Part shown: in pieces, positions 16,987-23,794 of the stretch
Numbering within the stretch: position 1 is the stretch's first letter
How the letters are laid out: every line of letters begins with the position of its first letter
Translations under genes and position numbers: made by a program
From: Limosilactobacillus sp.
Lineage (GTDB): Bacteria > Bacillota > Bacilli > Lactobacillales > Lactobacillaceae
Assembly (NCBI RefSeq): GCF_022482365.1
Contig: NZ_JAKVPE010000001.1
Span: 1,488,001 to 1,552,000, forward strand
Reading direction: 5' to 3'
Length of the DNA stretch: 64,000 bases
The notes under the pieces: generated by a model
What the model saw: only the letters and a program-made list of their open reading frames with translations
The model's database searches: none
Told to the model about the DNA's origin: nothing

Positions 16987-18537
16987 TTATTTTTCAATCT
17001 CAGCGACATAGTCCCGGGCAACCTTGCTGTCGGAAGCGTACGGCACGTCGACGCCCTTAATCTTCTGGTAAGGGTCCTCACCCTTACCAGCTATGACCAC
17101 AATATCACCTTTAACGCTGTGGTCAATAGCATTCTTGATTGCCGTCTCCCGATCCATGATGAAGTCGACCGTGCCGACCTGGTCATGATCGATGTAGGAG
17201 TCGATCGTTTCGGCAATCTTGACCGGGTCCTCGAAGCCCGGATCGTCGGTCGTCAGAATTACCCGGTCCGGACTTTCCTCGGTCAGGGCCTTGCCCAGTC
17301 CCGGCCGGCGTGAAATGCCCTTGTCCCCGGCCGAACCCAGGACAACCGTGACCTTGCCGGCGTTGGTCTGGCGCTTTAAGAAGGCCAGGAGCCGCTTGGT
17401 GCTGGCATAGTTGTGGGCGTAGTCGACGTAGATCGTCCCGTGATCCTTGGTGGCAATCATCTCCATCCGGCCCTTGATGTGAACGTGGTCGAGCGTGTCA
17501 ACGGCGTCCTGGGCACTGGCTCCAGCCAGGCCGCTGGCGATGATCGCCGCCACGGCGTTGCCTTCGTTGTAGTCCCCGGGTACGCTCGTCGTGTAGCGGT
17601 GATCGAGTTGCAGCTTTTTGGCGTTGTCAGAGAGGGCGTCCAGCTGGAACTCGCTCTCGTGGAGGTTCTCCAGGTCGTTGCGGTACTCGAAGTCGAGCTG
17701 ACGATCATCGGGCAAACTGACCTTCGCGCCGTGGCGAGCGAAGAGGTAGATGTTATCCGGCTGCGTCGTCGCCTTGGCCGTGTAGTAAACATCGGTGAAG
17801 TTTTGCGTTTCGGCGTTGATCACGCAGACGTCGGAATTGACCAGCAGCTGCTCCTTGCAGTGCAGGTAGTCCGCAAAGGTCGGGTGTTCGTTGCGCCCGA
17901 TGTGATCCGGCGTGATGTTGAGGAAGATCCCGACGTTATATTTTAAGCCGTAGACCCGGCGCTTCTTGTAGGCCTGGGAGGAGACCTCCATCACCAGGTG
18001 GGTCATGCCGTTGTTAACGGCTGCCCGCATGTCGTGAAAGAGATCCAGCGATTCCGGCGTCGTCAGATCGGACTTGAACTGGTCGCCAGGGTTGTGGCCG
18101 AGGATCCGGTCAAGGGTGGAGAAGAGGGCCACGTGCTGCTTCGTGGCCGCGTCCAAGACGTGGTCGGCGAAGTAGGCCGTCGTCGTCTTTCCCTTGGTCC
18201 CCGTGATGGCAATGATGAAGAGGTCGTTCTGCGGGAAACCGTAGAAGGCCGCCCCCAGCAAGGCCATCGCCTTTTGCTCGTCCTTGACGATGATCGCCGG
18301 CAGTCCCTGACCTTCCGGGTACTCCTGCTCGGCCACGTAGGCGATGGCACCCTTCTCCTTGGCCATCGTCAGGTACTTGGGCAGGAAGTTCCCCTTGCAG
18401 AAGAACAGGGTTCCCGGCTTGACTTGCCGCGAGTCGTAGGAAACGGCGGTGGCGGTGAATTCACTTAAATTGCTGACGTGGTCCAGAAGGTGGTGCTCAC
18501 GTAATAACGCTAATGCTGGCGTAACATGCAATTCCAT
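16987..18537 (-). CDS. murE: UDP-N-acetylmuramoyl-tripeptide synthetase (L-lysine-adding)
   Basis: A 516-residue Mur ligase that adds the third amino acid to UDP-MurNAc-L-Ala-D-Glu in the cytosol. It has the N-terminal UDP-binding domain, the ATP loop ITGTKGKTT near residue 115, the STLDR and TTPES substrate loops, and the C-terminal ligase domain with VDYAHN. The diamino-acid loop reads TTDDPGFEDP: the DNPR motif of diaminopimelate enzymes is replaced by DDPG, which indicates L-lysine, as expected for lactobacilli. Start ATG 18537 has GAGGAG upstream. lepB follows closely. Confidence 0.93.
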   Translation of the reverse strand: MELHVTPALALLREHHLLDHVSNLSEFTATAVSYDSRQVKPGTLFFCKGNFLPKYLTMAKEKGAIAYVAEQEYPEGQGLPAIIVKDEQKAMALLGAAFYGFPQNDLFIIAITGTKGKTTTAYFADHVLDAATKQHVALFSTLDRILGHNPGDQFKSDLTTPESLDLFHDMRAAVNNGMTHLVMEVSSQAYKKRRVYGLKYNVGIFLNITPDHIGRNEHPTFADYLHCKEQLLVNSDVCVINAETQNFTDVYYTAKATTQPDNIYLFARHGAKVSLPDDRQLDFEYRNDLENLHESEFQLDALSDNAKKLQLDHRYTTSVPGDYNEGNAVAAIIASGLAGASAQDAVDTLDHVHIKGRMEMIATKDHGTIYVDYAHNYASTKRLLAFLKRQTNAGKVTVVLGSAGDKGISRRPGLGKALTEESPDRVILTTDDPGFEDPVKIAETIDSYIDHDQVGTVDFIMDRETAIKNAIDHSVKGDIVVIAGKGEDPYQKIKGVDVPYASDSKVARDYVAEIEK

Positions 18538-18625
18538 TTTGCTTGAATCTCCTCTGATACTTTCTCTTAAAAGTCTATTATTTCATCTTTTAAGGGAAAA
18601 GTGAATATTTAGGCGATAATCGGTT

Positions 18626-18670
18626 AAAAAGAAGGGGGGGTAAAAAGCGCTGGGCCTTTCACTCCCCTTC
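18626..18670 (-). terminator. Terminator of the folate operon
   Basis: On the minus strand GAAGGGG (18664-18670) pairs with CCCCTTC (18631-18637) and TTTTT follows. It lies directly after the folP stop at 18674. The loop is long and GC-rich (AGCGCT inside), so efficiency is uncertain. The remaining gap up to murE holds that gene's promoter, which I cannot place well. Confidence 0.6.
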
Positions 18671-18673
18671 ATC

Positions 18674-19825
18674 TCATTGACCCGCTGGCTTATACCAGTA
18701 GGCTTCCTCAATTCGTTTCAGCAGTTCGACAAGCTGCTTGGTTTCCTGGACGTCATGCGCCCGGATAACCCGGCCGCCGCCAAAATACATTGCTGATTCC
18801 GCGATCAGGGTCACGGGCAGGCGGTCCTGCTTGGCGAGGCCGAAGAGCTTCTTGCCAAAGCCCTTGCGCGAAATCGCTACTAATAATGGCAGGCGGAAGC
18901 GGTTCAGCTGGGTGATGTTATGCATCATCGCCAGGTCCTGGTCGCCGTCCGCCACCTTAGCATAGCCGATCCCCTGGTCGAGGCAGATTCGGTCCCGATC
19001 AATCCCGGCATCGACTAGCTGGGCAACGTTTTGCTCAAAGAAGCGAATCATCTCCGTCGTCAGGTTGTCATACTCACTCGTCCGGTTGGAGTGCATAGTG
19101 ACCAGGCCGGCCTGGTTGTTCGCCAGCAGCCGCCGTTTCTCCGGCGTGTCAAAGCCCTGAACATCGTTGATGATGTCGACGCCCGCGTCCAGGGCAAACT
19201 CCATCACGGGCAGCTTATAGGTATCGACCGCCAGCGCCACCTGCGGGAAGTTTTTTTGAAGAAATTCGATTGCCGGCTTAATCCGGGCAATTTCCTCCGC
19301 AGGGCTGATCTCGTGAAAGCCGCCGGGACGGGTTGTTTGGCCACCGACTTCGACCACGTCGGCCCCCGCCTCAACCATTTGCCGGGCCTGGTCTTCCATC
19401 GCCTGGGTGGTGTTGTATTGACCGCCGTCATAGAAGGAATCCGGGGTGACGTTTAAGATCCCGTAAACAATCCCCCGCTCGGTCAGGTCAAACGTATGCC
19501 GTCCCGCCCGCCAGACAATCCGGTGGGCAGCGCGAACCCGTTCAAGCGAGTCCGTGAGCTCCGCGTCCGTTGGCCAGGTCTGCTGAATTGCCCTTGCCAG
19601 TGGGGCGAGGGCTGCAATCGGCAGGAGAAATTGCAGGCGTGACTGTGTCGAGTCTTCCACCAACGGGCAGTCAAAGTGCTGCAAAAAGTCCCGGACCGTC
19701 TTTAATTGTTCCGGACGTGCCTGCCAGTTGAGGGCCAGCTGCTGGTGATCCCGGACCGCGGCGGTTAATGCAGCAGCGGCTAGGCTGGTTTGCTTCTTTT
19801 CAATCGGTTCCTCGCTAATTCTCAT
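18674..19825 (-). CDS. folP: Dihydropteroate synthase with N-terminal extension
   Basis: Joins 6-hydroxymethyl-dihydropterin diphosphate and p-aminobenzoate to dihydropteroate. The TIM-barrel motifs are clear: GILNVTPDSFYDGG, VEVGGQTTRPGG, DIINDVQGF, LDQGIGYAK, AISRKGFGKKLFG and RAHDVQE. The protein is 383 residues long, about 100 more than the usual enzyme, because ILNVTPDSF only begins near residue 120; the extra N-terminal part is unassigned. It is the last gene of the folB-folK-folE-folC-xtp-folP operon and overlaps xtp by 11 bases. The start ATG has GGAGAG upstream inside xtp. One common motif, GASTRPG, reads GGQTTRPGG. Confidence 0.93.
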   Translation of the reverse strand: MRISEEPIEKKQTSLAAAALTAAVRDHQQLALNWQARPEQLKTVRDFLQHFDCPLVEDSTQSRLQFLLPIAALAPLARAIQQTWPTDAELTDSLERVRAAHRIVWRAGRHTFDLTERGIVYGILNVTPDSFYDGGQYNTTQAMEDQARQMVEAGADVVEVGGQTTRPGGFHEISPAEEIARIKPAIEFLQKNFPQVALAVDTYKLPVMEFALDAGVDIINDVQGFDTPEKRRLLANNQAGLVTMHSNRTSEYDNLTTEMIRFFEQNVAQLVDAGIDRDRICLDQGIGYAKVADGDQDLAMMHNITQLNRFRLPLLVAISRKGFGKKLFGLAKQDRLPVTLIAESAMYFGGGRVIRAHDVQETKQLVELLKRIEEAYWYKPAGQ

Positions 19826-20414
19826 CGCGGCACTCTCCTAACTTTTTAATCATCGCTTTTACTGCTTGGCCCCGCACCAGGTAGGCCCGGCGCTTTTCAA
19901 ATGGCATCTCCGCCAGGGTTTGCGACGACCCCTGGGGAATCAGGATCCGGTCAAAGCCCCGGCTATAACGTCCCCGCTGACTGGTCGCCACTCGGCCGTG
20001 CAGTTCCGCCCGAACGCGGGCAATAATCCTGTTGTCGTGGGCGCAGACCAGCCAGGAGACCATCGTGAACTCCCGTCGTTGTCCCCGAAGCCGAGTTAGA
20101 ATTCGCTCGTCGTAGGCTTCTGGCGTTGGACAGTCCGCTAGGTTGCGGCCCGTGGTCACGCCCAGCCAGTCCGGAGCGGCCGCCAGCTGCAACCCCGAAT
20201 CGTCGGCCAATACGTATTCGTTAGGGAGGGCCCGACTGACGGTCAAAGCCTTGTTCGTCGCGTTTTTCCGGTAGCTAACCGTGCTCTCCGGCGGGAACTG
20301 CTGGCGGGGTGCCAGGTCGGTGTAGGCTCGCCCAGAATTGCCGGTCCAATCCAGCAGGCGTTGCAGCTCCGCAATCTTGCCCTGGTTATGGGTGGCAATT
20401 ACAAACTGCGTCAT
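19815..20414 (-). CDS. Non-canonical purine NTP pyrophosphatase (Ham1/RdgB-like) in folate operon
   Basis: A 199-residue member of the ITPase/Ham1 family, which hydrolyses nucleoside triphosphates to monophosphate and diphosphate. Family motifs are ATHNQGKIAELQRLL (N-terminus), ADDSGLQL and AEMPFEKRR. The usual FGYDP motif is RGFDR and the purine-contact SHR is absent (YLVRG instead), so the base-binding site is altered. It sits between folC and folP with overlapping ends; comparable clusters of other lactobacilli carry such a gene, proposed to remove diphosphate from dihydroneopterin triphosphate. That role fits, as no Nudix FolQ is seen, but a house-cleaning ITPase role remains possible. 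Confidence 0.8.
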   Translation of the reverse strand: MTQFVIATHNQGKIAELQRLLDWTGNSGRAYTDLAPRQQFPPESTVSYRKNATNKALTVSRALPNEYVLADDSGLQLAAAPDWLGVTTGRNLADCPTPEAYDERILTRLRGQRREFTMVSWLVCAHDNRIIARVRAELHGRVATSQRGRYSRGFDRILIPQGSSQTLAEMPFEKRRAYLVRGQAVKAMIKKLGECRDEN

Positions 20415-21664
20415 GATTCCAGCTCCTTAATCAGGTAGAAGGACCCCGTCACCAGGATGACATCGTCGGGCCCGGCCAGCTCTTGTGCCAGCCGCAGTCC
20501 CTGATGGGCATCGGTTGCCGCCCGGGCCTCCGGGATGAATTCCTGAAGAGTGGCGGTCGGTAGGGCCCGCTGGTGGTTGTCCGGGCTGGTGACGATAATT
20601 TGGGCGGCCACCTGCCGGTAAAGCCGGGCCATCTGGTGCCAGTCCTTGTCCGCCAGGAAGCCGACTACCATGACCAGCCGGCGACCCGCAAGCCCTTTGC
20701 GGATCGTCTCAACTAGGCGCTTGGCGGCGTCCGGATTGTGGGCCCCGTCCAGAATCGTCAGGGGACGGTGGGCGATCACCTGCATCCGGCCGGGGATGGC
20801 AATTGTTGCCATCGTCGCCATGAAAGGGCGAAAATCGGCCAGAACGCCTTGGCGCACCAGCCAGGCAATAAGGAGCACGGCGGTGCGGAGGTTGTCATGC
20901 TGGAAGGTGCCCAGTAGGTTGAAGCGTCCAAATAGCCGGGTCGCACCGACTTGTAGTCGGACCGTATCGCTCTGTGCTTCGAGCGTAATCCCGTCCGCCA
21001 GCAATAGGGGCACCGCTGCTTGTCGGCAGCGCTGCTGGATAATCCGCTTGGCCTCCTCGTCCTGGTTGGGTGCCAGAACCGTCACCTGGGTCCCGGCTTT
21101 AATGATCCCAGCCTTGGCACTGGCGATGTCTCTAATCGTGGGTCCCAGGATCCGAGTGTGGTCGAGGGCCACGTGGGTGATCACCGCCGCCACGGGCGCA
21201 TCAATCGCGTTGGTGGCGTCGTCCTGACCGCCCAGGCCGCATTCGATGACCGCCCAGTCAACTTGCTGGTCGGCAAAGTACTGGAGCATGATCAGGGTCC
21301 ACCATTCAAAGACGGAGATCTGCTGGGGCTGGATGTCCGCTGGCAGCTGCCGCCGAATTTGCTCGTAGGTCCGCACAAAGTCCTCCTTGGCGATCATTTC
21401 ATCATTGACCCGGACCTGTTCCCGCTGGTCAACCATCGCCGGGCTGGAGAAGTAGCCCACCCGCAAGCCGGCGCGCTGGAGGGTCTGCTCGATCATTGAG
21501 CCGGTCGAACCCTTGCCGTTGGTGCCGGCGATGTGAATGATCTTAAAGCGGTGGTCGGGCCGGTCCAACGCATCGAGGACCCGCCGCAGAAGCGCGACCC
21601 GGTCGTCCTGGCCGCCCAGCATCGCCTGATTCATTTGTCCCCTTAGTTCTTCGTAGGTTAGCAC
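20411..21664 (-). CDS. folC: Folylpolyglutamate synthase / dihydrofolate synthase
   Basis: A 417-residue Mur-ligase-like enzyme that adds glutamate to dihydropteroate or tetrahydrofolate. Motifs: ATP loop HIAGTNGKGST, FSSPAM, VIECGLGGQDDATN, VALDHTRILG and, in the C-terminal domain, ILDGAHNPDA. Start is GTG at 21664 with GAGGG upstream; it overlaps folE by 7 bases and the next gene by 4, so translation is coupled along the operon. It may supply dihydrofolate synthase activity, polyglutamation, or both. Confidence 0.93.
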   Translation of the reverse strand: MLTYEELRGQMNQAMLGGQDDRVALLRRVLDALDRPDHRFKIIHIAGTNGKGSTGSMIEQTLQRAGLRVGYFSSPAMVDQREQVRVNDEMIAKEDFVRTYEQIRRQLPADIQPQQISVFEWWTLIMLQYFADQQVDWAVIECGLGGQDDATNAIDAPVAAVITHVALDHTRILGPTIRDIASAKAGIIKAGTQVTVLAPNQDEEAKRIIQQRCRQAAVPLLLADGITLEAQSDTVRLQVGATRLFGRFNLLGTFQHDNLRTAVLLIAWLVRQGVLADFRPFMATMATIAIPGRMQVIAHRPLTILDGAHNPDAAKRLVETIRKGLAGRRLVMVVGFLADKDWHQMARLYRQVAAQIIVTSPDNHQRALPTATLQEFIPEARAATDAHQGLRLAQELAGPDDVILVTGSFYLIKELES

Positions 21665-22230
21665 TGGTGATCCCTCGTTTGCTGCAAGAATTCCTGCCGG
21701 AGGGCTAAGTCGGTCTTGAAGGTCCCGGTAAACTTATCGGTGTAGGTAAACTGCCCCGTCTTCCGGATCCCCCGCATCTCCATGCACATGTGCCGGGCCG
21801 CCACGGAGACGGCAATCCCATCCGGCTCTAAGATCCGCTGCAATTCGTGGACCAGGTCGGTCGTCACCCGTTCCTGCATCCCCGGCTTCTTGGTCACAAA
21901 GTCAACCAGCCGAGGAATCTTGCTGAGGCCGATCACCCGACCATCCTTCGGCACGTAGGCCACGTTGGCGTACCCAAAGAAGGGCAGCAGGTGGTGCTCA
22001 CACATCGAATAGAAGGGGATGTGCTGAATCAGCACCATCTCCGGCAGGTCATCGACGTGGAAAACCTTGTAGTTGGTGAAGTCCTCGGGCCGGTGATCGA
22101 GCGAGGAGAAAATCTCCGCGTACATCTTGGCGACCCGCTGGGGAGTCTCCACCAATCCCTCTCGCGTCGTGTCTTCACCCAGGGCAACGAGCAAATCACG
22201 CACTGCCTGCTCAACTTTTACTTGGTCCAC
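21658..22230 (-). CDS. folE: GTP cyclohydrolase I
   Basis: A 190-residue enzyme converting GTP to 7,8-dihydroneopterin triphosphate, the first step of folate synthesis. Zinc ligands are visible in SMCEHHLLPFFG and in SVAARHMCMEMRG. The EDTTREGLVETPQRVAKMYAE segment and VIGLSKIPRLVD are characteristic. It forms a decamer in the family. Start GTG at 22230 is preceded by GAGGTG, which lies inside the end of folK (13-base overlap). Position in the operon is third. Confidence 0.95.
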   Translation of the reverse strand: MDQVKVEQAVRDLLVALGEDTTREGLVETPQRVAKMYAEIFSSLDHRPEDFTNYKVFHVDDLPEMVLIQHIPFYSMCEHHLLPFFGYANVAYVPKDGRVIGLSKIPRLVDFVTKKPGMQERVTTDLVHELQRILEPDGIAVSVAARHMCMEMRGIRKTGQFTYTDKFTGTFKTDLALRQEFLQQTRDHQC

Positions 22231-22733
22231 ATTAACACCTCATTTGAAAACTTCTTCTTAATCCAATTCCGATCCGGCGTCACCTGAAGCAGGTGGGCAA
22301 CCTCATCGTAATGCTCATCGTCACTTGCCAGGGCCTCCAGAGTTGGCGCCAGGACAAAACGGCGGTTGGCCATCTCCGGGTGGGGAACCGTCAGCGTCGC
22401 GGTCTGGATGTGCTGCCGGTCGTAGTAAATGATGTCCAGGTCGATCGTCCGGGGTCCCCAGTGAACGATGCGTTTCCGGTGGAGGGCCTGTTCGATCTCG
22501 TGCAGGTAGTCCAGCAGCTCCTGGGCACTCAACGTGGTTTGAATTACCGCCGTGATATTGTAAAAGGATTGCTGCTCGACTCCCCCGACCGGTTCCGTCT
22601 CGTAGACCGAGGAGAGACTGGTCAGCTCGATCTGGTCATTTTCATTGAGCATCTGGACCGCTCTTTGCAGGTTGGTCAGGCGATCACCGATGTTGGTCCC
22701 GATGCTCAGGACGCTCTCAATTGGTGTGGTCAT
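22218..22733 (-). CDS. folK: 6-hydroxymethyl-7,8-dihydropterin pyrophosphokinase
   Basis: A 171-residue HPPK that transfers diphosphate from ATP to the pterin. Motifs: SIGTNIGDRLTNLQRAVQML, YNITAVIQTTLSAQELLDYL, and the signature WGPRTIDLDIIYYD with the Mg-binding Asp residues, followed by VPHPEMANRRFVLAPTLEAL. The start is the ATG at 22733, 17 bases inside the end of folB, which gives the family's N-terminus; an upstream in-frame ATG at 22778 would extend it into folB by 15 residues without homology. Confidence 0.93.
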   Translation of the reverse strand: MTTPIESVLSIGTNIGDRLTNLQRAVQMLNENDQIELTSLSSVYETEPVGGVEQQSFYNITAVIQTTLSAQELLDYLHEIEQALHRKRIVHWGPRTIDLDIIYYDRQHIQTATLTVPHPEMANRRFVLAPTLEALASDDEHYDEVAHLLQVTPDRNWIKKKFSNEVLMWTK

Positions 22734-23115
22734 TTGTGAATTGAACCTCGATTTCTGCGTTGTCCAACACCCCGTCAATCGGCAGGTTATACTTGCGAAT
22801 TCTCAGCCGAACCGCCTGCAAACGGGGAAACTTTTCCAGCAACAGCTGACCCAGGTGGTTGGCCAGACTTTCGATCAGCTGGTAATGATGGTCCTGGACG
22901 AACTGGCGAATGGCCTCGTACACATCGGCGTAGCTAACCGTCTCGTCCAGTTGATCGTGGACGACCGCCCGTTCAATCGGGTAGGTCATCTCGCAGTCAA
23001 TCTCCAGTTTTTGGCCCAGCTGGCGTTCGGCGCTAAAGACCCCGTTGTAGGTATGGAAGACCATGTTGTTCAATCGTATTTTGCCGATCGTAATCACCCC
23101 ATCTATTAAAATCAT
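22717..23115 (-). CDS. folB: Dihydroneopterin aldolase
   Basis: Cleaves dihydroneopterin to hydroxymethyl-dihydropterin and glycolaldehyde. The core is typical: IRLNNMVFHTYNGVFSAERQ, VSYADVYEAIRQFV and IESLANHLGQLLLEKFP with the Glu and catalytic Lys-region, then VRLRIRKYNLPI. First gene of the folate operon. The start is uncertain: the ATG at 23115 has no clear ribosome-binding site and lies only about 10 bases after the predicted transcript start, whereas GTG at 23097 or a nearby non-ATG codon behind GATGGGGTG would agree better with the short family N-terminus (xGKIRLNN). Confidence 0.9.
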   Translation of the reverse strand: MILIDGVITIGKIRLNNMVFHTYNGVFSAERQLGQKLEIDCEMTYPIERAVVHDQLDETVSYADVYEAIRQFVQDHHYQLIESLANHLGQLLLEKFPRLQAVRLRIRKYNLPIDGVLDNAEIEVQFTNDHTN

Positions 23116-23130
23116 CGATACTGCAACTTA

Positions 23131-23159
23131 ATCATACTGTACGACGGGGGTTTCGCCAA
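23131..23159 (-). promoter_or_regulatory. Promoter of the folate operon
   Basis: TTGGCG (23154-23159 complement) and TATGAT (23131-23136 complement) with a 17-base spacer, 16 bases before the first ATG of folB. No riboswitch-sized leader exists, so a tetrahydrofolate riboswitch is excluded here. Confidence 0.75.
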
Positions 23160-23244
23160 GGGATTTTGCCCAATAAATCAGGCGTTCATTCGCTTATTAA
23201 GCATGAAACAGACTTCACAAGATATTATTGTTCGTGTTCATTGA

Positions 23245-23282
23245 GAGCAAAAGAAAAGCTAGCTCCGATTTGAAGCTAGCTT
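23245..23282 (-). terminator. Terminator of micro-ORF transcript
   Basis: On the minus strand arms AAGCTAGCT (complement of 23274-23282) and AGCTAGCTT (complement of 23256-23264) enclose a 9-base loop and TTTCTTTTGCT follows. It closes the small transcription unit that starts near 23618. Confidence 0.8.
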
Positions 23283-23620
23283 GAACAATGTTTTAATTTT
23301 GGTGTTCTCATTACTAATTATGTTCGATCGAGGTATTAACTTCCTAACTCAATGCTAGTGACCATCAAATTCAAAGCCCATTGGTATCACATACCTTTCG
23401 TGTTCCACCAACAACAACTTTAAATTACTGCCCGAATCATCTTCGTCATGGTACTCATCTCACAAGTCAGAAATCGCAAGTGACAAGACAACTAAACAAA
23501 ACTGCCCATTGGTATCACTCCGTTCTATCTAAATCAACAACGGAAACTTTACCTTACTGCTCGAATCATCTTTACCATTTGTAATCACCTCATTTGCGTT
23601 GGTCATTACCTTTTCTACAC
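23283..23620 (-). other. Short promoter-driven transcript with tandem-duplicated micro-ORFs
   Basis: A unit of about 130 bases occurs twice in the same direction (GCCCATTGGTATCAC at 23376 and 23504; TTACTG at 23425 and 23554, then C or T, then CGAATCATCTT), diverged by substitutions and one indel. Read on the minus strand it has a promoter, a terminator and very short frames with ribosome-binding-like sites: GAGGTG then MVKMIRAVR; CGGAGTG then MGSFV; in copy 2, MTKMIRAVI and MGFEFDGH. In another frame copy 2 reads DDSGSNLKLLLVEHERYVIP then MGFEFDGH and copy 1 a diverged counterpart KDDSSSKVKFPLLI. It may encode tiny peptides, be a decayed small-protein pair, or act as RNA. I do not recognise it. 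Confidence 0.5.
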
Positions 23621-23624
23621 CTAT

Positions 23625-23653
23625 AATATACCATATTATGGTAGCGCTTTCAA
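23625..23653 (-). promoter_or_regulatory. Strong promoter with overlapping cre-like site
   Basis: TTGAAA (23648-23653 complement), 17-base spacer, TATATT (23625-23630 complement). A catabolite-responsive element-like palindrome, TGAAAGCGCTACCA on the minus strand (23639-23652), overlaps the -35; it differs from the TGWNANCGNTNWCA consensus at one position. CcpA repression is therefore likely. Confidence 0.7.
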
Positions 23654-23666
23654 CTTAATCAAACAG

Positions 23667-23699
23667 AAAACGCGCCATCCTTTGATGACACGTTTTTTC
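23667..23699. terminator. Bidirectional terminator after the surface protein gene
   Basis: Arms AAAACGCGCCATC (23667-23679) and GATGACACGTTTT (23684-23696), with one mismatch and one G-T pair, and T-rich tails on both strands. It lies about 100 bases after the stop of the surface protein gene and separates it from the promoter at 23625-23653. Confidence 0.75.
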
Positions 23700-23794
23700 G
23701 GATATACACCAAGGTCTACGACATAAGTCACTCCAGTTAACACAGAGCTCCATAATACTTAATTAATTTAAGACAACTAATTTTTATCTATTTG

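Noticed and set aside
23131-23160. Tetrahydrofolate riboswitch for the folate operon
   Set aside because: The promoter lies only about 16-25 bases before folB, leaving no room for an aptamer.
23376-23580. Direct repeats resembling a small CRISPR array
   Set aside because: Only two imperfect units about 129 bases apart, diverged along their length, with ORF-like content and no cas genes nearby.
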